Assembly (NCBI RefSeq): GCF_018598225.1
Contig: NZ_JAHESF010000001.1
Span: 62,001 to 126,000, forward strand
Length of the DNA: 64,000 bases
From: Chryseosolibacter histidinae
Lineage (GTDB): Bacteria; Bacteroidota; Bacteroidia; Cytophagales; Cyclobacteriaceae
Direction: 5' to 3'
The notes beneath the pieces are model-generated. The model saw only the letters and a list, made by a program, of their open reading frames with translations. It was not told the DNA's origin and ran no database searches. A program made the position numbers and the translations under genes. Position 1 is the stretch's first letter. Each line of letters opens with the position of its first letter. Positions 18,011 to 25,932 of the stretch are shown piece by piece.

Positions 18011-18131
18011 GATTGACCAGGATTAATATGATTAGCAGGATTGACAGGATTTGAAGGGTGATACTTGGATCAGGTCATCGAAATCTTGCACTATCTTATA
18101 AGCCTGTAAATCCTTAAATCCTGTAAATCAT
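17955..18131. repeat. AATCCTG-type 9-bp repeat, two inverted arrays
   Basis: On the minus strand, words such as AATCCTGTC and AATCCTGGT recur at 9-bp steps from about 18055 into the amidohydrolase start at 18010 and on through its first 18 codons. A matching array in opposite orientation (CCTGTAAAT words) lies at 18106-18131, so the pair can form a hairpin. The same word occurs before the GH88 gene. Confidence 0.6.
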
Positions 18132-18196
18132 AGTGACGATACGATAAATTGCGGACAAGATCAAGGGGAAATATGTGTGTGTTAGCGCACACAGGA

Positions 18197-18396
18197 GGTT
18201 GCCAGTTACCGGTTGCCAGTTGCCAGTTACCGGCTCTCGCGTTGATTTACGTTGCTCCTCGTGCGGACCTCCCCTGCGCGGAAATTTTCTTCACGTTCAC
18301 ACTCCCCGCGCGGAACCCAAACCTCGCGCGGAAGTTTCTTCCGTGCGCTTTAAACCTTAGATCGTAGCCATCCCTCGCCGGGGAACTTAGTTCCCC
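18197..18396. repeat. GTTGCCA heptad array and hairpin-rich non-coding region
   Basis: Positions 18197-18233 hold five heptads (GGTTGCC, AGTTACC, AGTTGCC). Downstream, GCGCGGAA occurs three times (18276, 18308, 18326), the last within a hairpin (GGAAG-TTT-CTTCC), and 18380-18396 is a perfect GGGGAAC-TTA-GTTCCCC stem. No gene is supported in 18132-18480. Confidence 0.5.
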
Positions 18397-18481
18397 CAAC
18401 CAACACCCTGAACGGCAGCCAAAAAAAGGAGAACATTTTCATTCCTTACTGCAACTCTTATCGCATTTCACCGTTTCAAAA

Positions 18482-18499
18482 ATTAATCAAATGATTAAA
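18482..18499. promoter_or_regulatory. Palindromic operator before tetR
   Basis: TTAATCA-AA-TGATTAA at 18483-18498 is a perfect palindrome 57 bp before the TetR start. The same palindrome, extended by one base pair each side, recurs at 19351-19368 before the efflux operon. The two sites also share AAAA on the 3' side and a TTTAAAT word further on. A TetR dimer site with autoregulation is the natural reading. Confidence 0.7.
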
Positions 18500-18555
18500 A
18501 ATATTGTTTAAATCAGTTTATTGTAGTTAGTTTACTACTGGAATAAAAAACAAAC

Positions 18556-19191
18556 ATGGCAAAAGCTAAAAAGGGTAAGGAAGCGGCGCTGGATTTGACA
18601 ACCGAGGAAAAGATCAAAAACGCGGCCCTCAAGGTCTTTACGAAAAAAGGTTTTGCAGCGGCCCGTACCCGCGATATCAGTGAAGAAGCTGGTATCAACC
18701 TGGCATTGCTCAATTATTACTTCCGCAGCAAAGAGAAGTTGTTCGAGCTGGTGATGACGGAGACGCTCCGCGGCTTTATCAAAGGAATGCTGGAGATACT
18801 GAATGATACTGAGACCTCCATCGAAGAGAAAGTAGAGATCTTTGTTACCCGGTATAGCGAATTGCTCATGCAGCAGCCCGACCTTCCTTTGTTCATATTT
18901 CATGAGCTGAAAATGAATCCCGAGCAGCTGGCGTCCAAGTTGGGTGGCGAGGGGTTGTTCAAGTCTTATTTCATCAAGCAGGTGAAGGAGGCAATGGACA
19001 ATGGAAAGCTGCCACGCATGCATCCACTTCATTTTATCATGAATATGGTTGGCCTTACGGTGTTTCCGTTCATCGGCGCGCCATTGCTCCGGCACCTTTC
19101 AGGCGTGGATGCCAAAACATTCAACGGACTGGTAGAAGAACGCAAAACGTTGATCCCGAAATGGATCAAGATGATGATGAAAGGAAAATAG
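18556..19191 (+). CDS. TetR/AcrR-family transcriptional regulator
   Basis: 211 residues. A lysine-rich leader is followed by the TetR DNA-binding domain at about 13-60 (KIKNAALKVFTKKGFAAARTRDISEEAGINLALLNYYFRSKEKLFELVM). The helical C-terminal domain (about 70-205) would bind the inducer and form the dimer. It precedes, in the same orientation, a seven-gene efflux cluster of the YbhGFSR kind, whose E. coli regulator is also a TetR protein, and a palindrome is shared by both upstream regions. Repression of itself and of the efflux operon is inferred. Its TAG stop is the first codon of heptad element H5. Confidence 0.9.
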   Translation: MAKAKKGKEAALDLTTEEKIKNAALKVFTKKGFAAARTRDISEEAGINLALLNYYFRSKEKLFELVMTETLRGFIKGMLEILNDTETSIEEKVEIFVTRYSELLMQQPDLPLFIFHELKMNPEQLASKLGGEGLFKSYFIKQVKEAMDNGKLPRMHPLHFIMNMVGLTVFPFIGAPLLRHLSGVDAKTFNGLVEERKTLIPKWIKMMMKGK

Positions 19192-19322
19192 TCCACGGTC
19201 CATAGTCTATGGTCCATGGCCGGGTAGAGTAGGGATCGAAGCTTCGGCATCGGTCGAGCGGTTATTCGACCCGTATCATTTACTCGGTCCTGCTATGGAC
19301 TATGGACCATCGACTATGGACT
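19189..19322. repeat. Heptad hairpin element H5 (TAGTCCA type)
   Basis: Left arm 19189-19221 starts with the tetR stop codon itself (TAGTCCA, then CGGTCCA) and right arm 19291-19322 is its inverted partner (CTATGGA words). The 69-bp loop has its own short inverted parts (GATCGAAGCTTCGGCATC). It separates tetR from the efflux operon and may end the tetR transcript. Confidence 0.7.
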
Positions 19323-19346
19323 TTATTAAGTCTAATTTTTTTACAC

Positions 19347-19368
19347 TACATTTAATCAAATGATTAAA
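19347..19368 (+). promoter_or_regulatory. Efflux operon promoter element with TetR palindrome
   Basis: TACATTTA at 19347-19354 resembles the Bacteroidota -7 element (TAnnTTTG, last base differs) and overlaps the perfect palindrome TTTAATCA-AA-TGATTAAA at 19351-19368. A repressor bound there would block the promoter of the operon starting at 19403. Confidence 0.6.
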
Positions 19369-19402
19369 ACACAATTTTAAATAATACGATAATCTGTAAA
19401 CC

Positions 19403-20659
19403 ATGAAGCGTATAGTGTTTCTTTTCTTTCACGTGCTGATCGTCCCGTATGCCTTTGCGCAGGAGCGGCTTACGATCGGGGAATGTTACGAGCGTGCCGA
19501 AAGCAATTATCCCCTGATCAGGCAAAGGGAGCTGATAGCGAAAAGCAAGGCGTATTCCATCGAGAACGCATCCAAGGGTGCGCTGCCCCAGATCATGATC
19601 GGAGGGCAGGCAACCTATCAATCGGATGTAACACAGGTGCCCCTGTCGATGCCGGGTATGGAGATCGAAACGCTGAGCAAAGACCAGTACAAGTTGTTCG
19701 GCGAGATCTCACAGACCTTGTACAACGGTGGTGTTGTGAGGCAGCAAAAGCAGCTGGAAGAAGTCAACGGCAGGGTAGAGGAGCAGAAGCTCGAAGTGGA
19801 GCTGTATCAGCTGAAGAACCGCATCAATGAATTGTTCTTCGGCACCTTGCTGATCCGTGAGCAGATCATACAAAGCGAGCTGGTGAAACAGGATATCGCC
19901 TCAGGACTAAAGAAGATCGAGGCATCCATCGCCAACGGCACAGCGCTGAAGAGCGCCGGTGATGTGCTCAGGGCGGAGCTGCTGAAAACAGACCAGCGCA
20001 TCATCGAGCTGCAGGCTGCCGGCGAAGCGTACCGTGAGATGCTCGGCTTGTTCATCAATCAGCAGGTAAGCGAAGATGCGATCCTTGAAAAACCTCAGTC
20101 CGAAACACCTTCACAGGAGATCAACCGTCCCGAGCTGACCCTGTATACACTGCAACAGCAAAACATCGATGTGAGCCGGGCACTGTTGTCGGCCAGGAAG
20201 CGACCTAAAATAGAATTGTTCGTGCAGGGTGGATACGGAAGGCCCGCGCTCAACATGCTGAGGAACGACTTCGACACGTATTACATCGGCGGTGTCAGGT
20301 TCAGCTGGATGTTGTCGGGTTTCTACACTTTTGAAAAAGAGAAACAGATCCTCGACCTGCGCCGGCAATCGCTGGACGCACAAAAGGAAACGTTCCTGTT
20401 CAACACGCGGCTCACGCTCGGCCAGCAGGATACGGAGGTCACCAAGCTCCAGCGCCTCATCGCCGTAGACCGTGACATCATTACGCTCAGAACGCAGGTG
20501 AAGCAAACCGCTTCCGTACAGCTCGAGCAGGGCACGATCACTTCCACCGACTATGTCAGAGAAGTGAATGCAGAAGACCAGGCCCGGCAGAACCTGGTGC
20601 TTCACGAAACGCAGCTGCTCGTGGCCAGCGCCAAACATCAGTTCACTTCAGGCAATTAA
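19403..20659 (+). CDS. TolC-family outer-membrane efflux channel
   Basis: 418 residues with a signal peptide (1-19, ending AFAQ). It has the TolC/OEP repeat layout: LTIGECYERAESNYPLIRQRELIAKSKAYSIENASKGALPQI at the start of the mature protein, long coiled helices (LEEVNGRVEEQKLEVELYQLKNRINELFF) and a second half with SARKRPKIELFVQGGYGRP. The trimer provides the exit duct. First gene of the efflux operon; the HlyD-family adaptor follows 20 bp later. In E. coli the ybh operon lacks its own TolC, so this version is self-contained. Confidence 0.9.
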   Translation: MKRIVFLFFHVLIVPYAFAQERLTIGECYERAESNYPLIRQRELIAKSKAYSIENASKGALPQIMIGGQATYQSDVTQVPLSMPGMEIETLSKDQYKLFGEISQTLYNGGVVRQQKQLEEVNGRVEEQKLEVELYQLKNRINELFFGTLLIREQIIQSELVKQDIASGLKKIEASIANGTALKSAGDVLRAELLKTDQRIIELQAAGEAYREMLGLFINQQVSEDAILEKPQSETPSQEINRPELTLYTLQQQNIDVSRALLSARKRPKIELFVQGGYGRPALNMLRNDFDTYYIGGVRFSWMLSGFYTFEKEKQILDLRRQSLDAQKETFLFNTRLTLGQQDTEVTKLQRLIAVDRDIITLRTQVKQTASVQLEQGTITSTDYVREVNAEDQARQNLVLHETQLLVASAKHQFTSGN

Positions 20660-20679
20660 ATCTTATAATCATTCATACA

Positions 20680-21570
20680 ATGAAAAATATCGTCAGATCT
20701 CTAAGCATGGCCCTGGTGTTGCTGGCCTGCAGTGATAACGAAAACACTTATGACGCGTCGGGCACATTTGAAGCGGAGGAGGTGATCGTATCTTCCGAGG
20801 TTTCGGGCGCCATTCGTCAGCTCGATGCCGAGGAGGGCACGAATGTGCGGGCAGGAGATCAGCTGGGATGGATCGACAGCACACAGCTCTACCTGAAAAA
20901 GAAACAGCTGGAAGCGCAGATCAGGGCGGTGTTGTCCAAACGTCCCCACATCGCTACGCAGCTCGCCTCCTTACAAGAGCAGCTGAGGGCGGCGGAACGG
21001 GAGCAGCAGCGCGTACAGAACCTCTTCAAGGCGGAAGCCGCCACCCAAAAACAGCTTGACGATGTGAACGCGCAGGTGGACGTGATCCGCAGGCAGATCG
21101 ATGCCCAACGTTCTTCCCTCGACATCTCGTCGCAAGGACTGGTGAGCGAAACCGGGCCCCTGTATGTTCAGGTGGAGCAACTGGAGGATCAGCTGCAAAA
21201 ATCGAAGATCATCAATCCTCTCACGGGAACGGTACTGACACGGTACGCGGAAGCACACGAGGTGGTCTCTCCCGGCAAGCCGTTGTACAAAGTGGCCGAC
21301 ATCAGCTACCTCGACCTGCGTGCCTATGTTACGGGAAATCAGCTGGCCACGCTGAAGCTGAACCAGAAGGTTAAAGTGCTGGTGGACGATGGGCAAGGAG
21401 GATACAGGACCTATGAAGGTTCGATCACGTGGATCAGCAGCAAGGCGGAGTTCACCCCCAAGACCATCCAGACGAAAGAGGAGCGTGCCGACCTCGTGTA
21501 TGCTATCAAGGCGCGAGTGAAGAACGACGGCTACCTGAAGATCGGCATGTACGGTGAAGTAAAATTCTGA
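20680..21570 (+). CDS. HlyD-family periplasmic adaptor lipoprotein
   Basis: 296 residues with a lipoprotein signal (LVLLACSD). A biotinyl-lipoyl-like half motif (SGAIRQLDAEEGTNVRAGDQLGWID) is followed by a coiled-coil hairpin (about 70-165, rich in Q/E/R) and the second half-motif plus beta-barrel (INPLTGTVLTRYAEAHEVVSPGKPLYKVADI). It links the inner-membrane ABC transporter to the TolC duct, like YbhG. The stop TGA overlaps the ATG of the ABC gene by one base. Confidence 0.9.
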   Translation: MKNIVRSLSMALVLLACSDNENTYDASGTFEAEEVIVSSEVSGAIRQLDAEEGTNVRAGDQLGWIDSTQLYLKKKQLEAQIRAVLSKRPHIATQLASLQEQLRAAEREQQRVQNLFKAEAATQKQLDDVNAQVDVIRRQIDAQRSSLDISSQGLVSETGPLYVQVEQLEDQLQKSKIINPLTGTVLTRYAEAHEVVSPGKPLYKVADISYLDLRAYVTGNQLATLKLNQKVKVLVDDGQGGYRTYEGSITWISSKAEFTPKTIQTKEERADLVYAIKARVKNDGYLKIGMYGEVKF

Positions 21571-22487
21571 TGGCCATGGTATTGTTGCAAGACCTTTCCA
21601 AATCGTACGACAAGGGAAACGTGAAAGCGGTGGAAGCGGTGTCGCTGGAGGTGCCACAGGGTGAGCTGTTCGGGCTGATCGGACCTGATGGCGCGGGTAA
21701 GACCACCTTGTTCCGCATGCTCACCACGCTGCTGCTACCGGACGGAGGCCGCGCTACTGTTAACAACCTCGACATCGTAAAAGATTACAAGGCCATCAGG
21801 AGCCAGGTGGGATACATGCCGGGCAAGTTCTCGCTGTACCAGGACCTCACCGTGGAAGAGAACCTGAATTTCTTCGCCACGCTCTTCGGCACAACCATAG
21901 AAGAGAACTATCACCTGATCAAAGATATTTACCAGCAGATCGAGCCGTTCAAGAACAGGCGGGCAGGGAAGCTCTCCGGCGGCATGAAGCAGAAGCTTGC
22001 CTTGAGCTGTGCGCTGATCCACAAGCCGACGGTGCTTTTCCTGGACGAGCCTACAACGGGCGTGGACCCGGTTTCCCGGAAGGAATTTTGGGAAATGCTG
22101 AAGCGGTTGAAGGCGCAGGGGATCACCATCCTGGTATCGACGCCCTACATGGATGAAGCCACGTTGTGCGACAGGATCGCGTTGATGCAAGGCGGAAAGA
22201 TCCTGGCCATCGATACACCCGATGCCATTGTACAGCAATATCCCGAGAAGCTTTACGGTGTACGTGCGGCAGCGATGCAGAAGCTCCTGCTCGACCTGCG
22301 GGCTTACCCGAATACGCTGAGCTGTTTTACGTTCGGTGAATATTTTCACCTTTCGTTCAAAGACGATCATGCGGGCGCTGCAGAGGACCTTGAGCGTTAC
22401 CTGGAATCGAAAGGCCATGAACGCATCGGCATCGGCGAGGTGACACCTACCATCGAAGATTGTTTCATACGATTATTAAAGCAGTGA
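21570..22487 (+). CDS. ABC transporter ATP-binding protein (first)
   Basis: 305 residues. Walker A GPDGAGKTT (about 37-45), signature LSGGMKQ (about 137), Walker B TVLFLDEPTTGVDP and an H-loop region ending in STPYMDEA, where the usual switch histidine is a proline-tyrosine pair (TPY). It corresponds to the N-terminal half of E. coli YbhF, which is a fused double ATPase; here the halves are separate genes. It powers drug export with the two ABC-2 permeases downstream. Start overlaps the adaptor stop; an internal ATG at 21576 is an alternative. Confidence 0.9.
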   Translation: MAMVLLQDLSKSYDKGNVKAVEAVSLEVPQGELFGLIGPDGAGKTTLFRMLTTLLLPDGGRATVNNLDIVKDYKAIRSQVGYMPGKFSLYQDLTVEENLNFFATLFGTTIEENYHLIKDIYQQIEPFKNRRAGKLSGGMKQKLALSCALIHKPTVLFLDEPTTGVDPVSRKEFWEMLKRLKAQGITILVSTPYMDEATLCDRIALMQGGKILAIDTPDAIVQQYPEKLYGVRAAAMQKLLLDLRAYPNTLSCFTFGEYFHLSFKDDHAGAAEDLERYLESKGHERIGIGEVTPTIEDCFIRLLKQ

Positions 22488-22488
22488 T

Positions 22489-23229
22489 ATGGAGGCGGTC
22501 ATTAAAACAGATAAGCTCACCAAACGCTTCGGCGATTTTATTGCCACGAACAACATTACGTTCGAGGTGTATGCCGGAGAGATCTTCGGTTTTCTCGGGG
22601 CCAACGGGGCGGGTAAGACCACAGCCATGCGCATGCTTACCGGGTTGTCAACACCGTCGTCCGGAAGTGCGACCGTTGCAGGTTTCGATGTGTACCGGGA
22701 AACGGAACGCATCAAGAAGAACATCGGGTACATGAGTCAGAAGTTCTCCCTGTATGAAGACCTTACGGTAATGGAGAACATCCGGTTCTTCGGCGGCATC
22801 TATGGATTATCAGACAAGGCCATCAAAGAAAAGAGCGACATGCTGGTGGAGCAGCTGGGGCTCGCCTCCGAGAAGAAAAAGCTGGTGGGCGCTCTGCCCC
22901 TGGGCTGGAAACAGAAGTTGTCATTCTCCGTTGCCGTGCTGCACGACCCGAAGATCGTTTTCCTCGACGAGCCTACCGGTGGCGTTGATCCGCTCACCCG
23001 CAGGCAGTTCTGGGACCTGATCTATGCGGCTACATCGCGGGGTGTTACTGTGTTTGTAACAACGCACTACATGGACGAAGCCGAATATTGCAACCGGATC
23101 TCCATCATGGTGGATGGCAGCATCAAAGCGCTGGACACACCCTATAACCTGAAAAGGGAGTTTGGCGTGGGATCGATGGATGAAGTGTTTTACAAGCTTG
23201 CGAGAGAAGCAAGGCGTAGCGCTGATTAG
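22489..23229 (+). CDS. ABC transporter ATP-binding protein (second)
   Basis: 246 residues, starting 1 bp after the first ATPase. Walker A GANGAGKTT (about 36-44), Walker B KIVFLDEPTGGVDP and H-loop TTHYMDEAEYCN are intact, but the ABC signature reads LPLGWKQ instead of LSGGxxQ. That variant is the one usually found in the second half of YbhF-like proteins, so this is a natural division of labour rather than decay. A heterodimer with the first ATPase is likely. The stop TAG begins a heptad array that separates it from the permease genes. Confidence 0.9.
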   Translation: MEAVIKTDKLTKRFGDFIATNNITFEVYAGEIFGFLGANGAGKTTAMRMLTGLSTPSSGSATVAGFDVYRETERIKKNIGYMSQKFSLYEDLTVMENIRFFGGIYGLSDKAIKEKSDMLVEQLGLASEKKKLVGALPLGWKQKLSFSVAVLHDPKIVFLDEPTGGVDPLTRRQFWDLIYAATSRGVTVFVTTHYMDEAEYCNRISIMVDGSIKALDTPYNLKREFGVGSMDEVFYKLAREARRSAD

Positions 23230-23281
23230 TAGTAGGCGATAGGCAATTGGCAATAGGCAATCGTACCTCGTACCTGAAACC
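23227..23281. repeat. Heptad array H6 (TAGGCAA type) inside the efflux operon
   Basis: From the TAG stop of the second ATPase: TAG, TAG, then seven 7-bp units (TAGGCGA, TAGGCAA, TTGGCAA, TAGGCAA, TCGTACC twice, TGAAACC) without a break, ending 22 bp before the next start codon. No inverted partner was found. Confidence 0.65.
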
Positions 23282-23303
23282 AACTGTTAACAAAAAAATA
23301 AAA

Positions 23304-24410
23304 ATGAGACAGTTTCTCACATTCATAAAAAAAGAGTTCTCCCACGTTCTCCGCGACCGGAAGACGCTGCTGATCTTGTTTGGTCTGCCGGTGGTACAGA
23401 TCATTATCTTTGGGTTTGCGCTCTCTAACGAAGTTAAGAATGCGAAGATCGTGGTGGTGGATTATGCGAAAGACGATGTCTCGCGCCAGATCATGAACAA
23501 GATCGAAGCCAGCAGGTACTTCGAGCTTGAAAAGAGATCGCTCGCGCACCATGAGGTCGAAGCAGGTTTTAAAGAAGGGCAGATCAAGCTGGCGGTGGTA
23601 TTCCCCGCGAACTTTGGCGCGGACCTGCTGCACTTCAACCGGGCGCAGCTGCAGGTGATCGCCGACGCCTCCGACCCGAACCTCGCCAACACGCTGACGA
23701 ATTACCTTTCCACCATTGTGATGGATTACCAGCTTGCGCTGAATGAGAATCAGGCGGTGCCCCTGCAGATCGGTACAGAGGTGAGGATGCTGTATAACCC
23801 ACAGCTGAAGGGCGCTCATAATTTTGTGCCCGGTGTGATGGCGCTGGTGCTGATGCTCGTGTGTGTGATGATGACCTCCATCTCCATTGTGCGAGAAAAA
23901 GAATTGGGAACCATGGAGATCCTCCTGGTTTCTCCTTTCAAGCCCGTGCTGGTGATCTTGTCCAAGGCCGTTCCTTACCTGATCCTTTCGCTGGTGAATG
24001 TCGCGTCCATCCTGCTGCTGAGTGTTTTTGTGCTGGACCTTCCCGTAAAGGGCAGTGTGCTGCTGCTGTTTGCCGAGAGCACACTTTTTATCATCACATC
24101 ACTTTCGCTCGGGCTGCTCATCTCCGTACGGGCACAGACACAACAGACGGCCATGCTCATCTCTATGATGGGTATGCTGCTGCCGACGTTGCTGTTCAGC
24201 GGTTTTATGTTCCCCATCGAGAACATGCCCAAGGTGTTGCAGTATATTTCAAATGCAGTGCCGGCCAAGTGGTACTACATCATCGTGAAGTCTATTATGA
24301 TCAAGGGCTTGAGCCTTTCGGCGATCTGGAAAGAAACCCTGATCCTCTTCGGCATCACCATGTTCTTTTTAATGGTTAGTCTTAAGAACTTCAAAATCAG
24401 GCTCGCATGA
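23304..24410 (+). CDS. ABC-2 type permease (first, YbhS-like)
   Basis: 368 residues from the ATG at 23304 (MRQFLTFIKKEFSHVLRDRKT), preferred over an upstream frame that would run through the heptad array. One N-terminal transmembrane helix (LLILFGLPVVQIIIFGFALSNEV), a periplasmic domain (about 45-170), then five helices from FVPGVMALVLMLVCVMMTSISIVREKELGTMEILLVSPFKP. The RExxGTxE motif is typical of ABC-2 membrane proteins. It forms the pore with the next gene, with which it overlaps by ATGA. Confidence 0.9.
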   Translation: MRQFLTFIKKEFSHVLRDRKTLLILFGLPVVQIIIFGFALSNEVKNAKIVVVDYAKDDVSRQIMNKIEASRYFELEKRSLAHHEVEAGFKEGQIKLAVVFPANFGADLLHFNRAQLQVIADASDPNLANTLTNYLSTIVMDYQLALNENQAVPLQIGTEVRMLYNPQLKGAHNFVPGVMALVLMLVCVMMTSISIVREKELGTMEILLVSPFKPVLVILSKAVPYLILSLVNVASILLLSVFVLDLPVKGSVLLLFAESTLFIITSLSLGLLISVRAQTQQTAMLISMMGMLLPTLLFSGFMFPIENMPKVLQYISNAVPAKWYYIIVKSIMIKGLSLSAIWKETLILFGITMFFLMVSLKNFKIRLA

Positions 24411-25525
24411 GAACGATCAGATTTTTACTGGAAAAAGAATTCCGCCAGATCTTCCGTAACAAGACACTGGTGGCCATGATCATGGTGGTGCCGGTGGTGC
24501 AGCTGCTGATCCTTCCGCTGGCAGCCAATTACGAGGTGAAGAACATCAACATCTCCATCGTCAATCACGATAATTCCGATTATGCGCGCCACCTGATCAC
24601 CCGCATCACTGCCTCAGGCTACTTCAGGCTCACCAGTCTGAACACAACTTTTGACGAAGCGCTTGCGCACATTGAATCAGACGAAGCTGACCTGATCCTG
24701 AAGATCCCGCGCAACTTCGAGAAGAACCTGGTGCGTGAGAACAAACAAAAGCTCTTTGTTGCCGTCAATGCCATCAACGGTGTGAAAGCGAACCTCGGCG
24801 GCGCATACCTGGCTACGATCATCCGCGACTTTAACCAGGATCTTATGCTGGAGTGGTTTCAGCCTTCGCGCACCAGTCAGCAACCGGTGATCGCTGTAAC
24901 GCCCACCAACTGGTATAACCCGTACCTGAACTATCGCCTGTTCATGGTGCCTGGCATCCTGGCCATCCTCGTAACGATGATCGGTGGATACCTGTCGGCA
25001 TTGAACATCGTAAAAGAAAAGGAGGTAGGCACGATCGAGCAGATCAACGTAACGCCCATCCGCAAACACCATTTCATCGTCGGCAAGCTGATCCCGTTCT
25101 GGGTGCTGGGCATGGTGGTGTTCACGCTGGGGCTGCTGGTAGGCTGGCTCGCCTATGGCATCACACCGGAAGGAAACCTGGGATTGCTCTACGGATTTCT
25201 GGCGCTGTACCTGCTGGCGGTGCTGGGCCTTGGCCTGCTGATCTCCACATACACAGACACTCAGCAGCAGGCGATGTTCATCGCGTTCTTCTTCATGATG
25301 ATCTTCATCCTCATGAGTGGCCTCTTCACGTCCATCGACAGCATGCCATCCTGGGCCAAAGTGATCAGCCGTCTCAACCCCGTCAGCTATTTTATCGACG
25401 TAATGCGCATGGTTGTGTTGAAAGGTAGTGGATTGGCTGACATCATTCCACACATGGGTGCAGTATTCGTATTCGCTATTGTGTTTAATACGTGGGCGAT
25501 TGTGAACTATCGGAAAACATCGTAA
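24407..25525 (+). CDS. ABC-2 type permease (second, YbhR-like)
   Basis: 372 residues. Same plan as its partner: first helix at about 20-40, periplasmic domain, and a five-helix block from LFMVPGILAILVTMIGGYLSALNIVKEKEVGTIEQINVTPI (KExxGTxE motif). The C-terminus ends VFAIVFNTWAIVNYRKTS. It overlaps the first permease gene by four bases (24407-24410), which implies translational coupling and a 1:1 heterodimer. Last gene of the operon; no terminator hairpin with a T-run is seen in the following 30 bp. Confidence 0.9.
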   Translation: MRTIRFLLEKEFRQIFRNKTLVAMIMVVPVVQLLILPLAANYEVKNINISIVNHDNSDYARHLITRITASGYFRLTSLNTTFDEALAHIESDEADLILKIPRNFEKNLVRENKQKLFVAVNAINGVKANLGGAYLATIIRDFNQDLMLEWFQPSRTSQQPVIAVTPTNWYNPYLNYRLFMVPGILAILVTMIGGYLSALNIVKEKEVGTIEQINVTPIRKHHFIVGKLIPFWVLGMVVFTLGLLVGWLAYGITPEGNLGLLYGFLALYLLAVLGLGLLISTYTDTQQQAMFIAFFFMMIFILMSGLFTSIDSMPSWAKVISRLNPVSYFIDVMRMVVLKGSGLADIIPHMGAVFVFAIVFNTWAIVNYRKTS

Positions 25526-25539
25526 AGAGTCACCGTTGG

Positions 25540-25815
25540 ATCGAAAGCCCCAAGGGGGCGCAATATCAATAGCCCACGGTGAAGCCGTTGGTTATTGAAA
25601 GTAGCGAGAGAAATGGGCCACGTTCGATCGTTGATTCGTGAGGTATTCGATCATGGCACATAGCGGCAACACCATGATCAAAAAGCGTGCATTACGTGCC
25701 AAAGCTTGCATCGCCTGATCCAGATTTCCTGTGGCACTTGAAATCCCAAATGCACAATAGCCAGGGGTTTCAACCCCTGGCTATTGATATTAAGGCCCTT
25801 CAGGCCTTTAGTCGA
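25540..25815. repeat. Cluster of REP-like hairpins, including repeat copy B
   Basis: Several stem-loops follow each other between convergent genes: GCCCCAAGGGGGC near 25548, GCCCACGG..CCGTTGGT near 25572, a perfect 16-bp stem at 25755-25786 (CAATAGCCAGGGGTT with its complement) and AAGGCC..GGCCTT near 25792. Positions 25685-25747 are a second copy of the element at 839-903. No open frame or transposase gene is present. The layout resembles REP-type intergenic mosaics; I see no gene in 25526-25929. Confidence 0.55.
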
Positions 25816-25890
25816 TTTGTATTCTTAACGCCTATTAGTTCTCGGTTGCTATTGAAAGGAAGTACGATCCGCTGAAGTTCAAGCTGTACG

Positions 25891-25932
25891 TCCGTGACTG
25901 TCGACGGTGGACCGTGGACCATCTACCATCTA
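25891..25932. repeat. Heptad array H7 (TAGATGG/TCCACGG type)
   Basis: Read on the minus strand, six 7-bp units in register start with the TAG stop of the SNF2 gene (TAGATGG twice, then TCCACGG, TCCACCG, TCGACAG, TCACGGA). It is one-sided, with no inverted partner nearby. Confidence 0.65.

Noticed and set aside
18149-18367. Short frames across the GTTGCCA array (for example 72 residues with PVASCQLP)
   Set aside because: The peptide is only the translation of the heptad words; similar spurious frames occur wherever the array is present.
22489-23229. Degenerate, inactive ABC ATPase because of LPLGWKQ in place of LSGG
   Set aside because: Walker A, Walker B and H-loop are intact, and this variant signature is usual for the second half of YbhF-like proteins.
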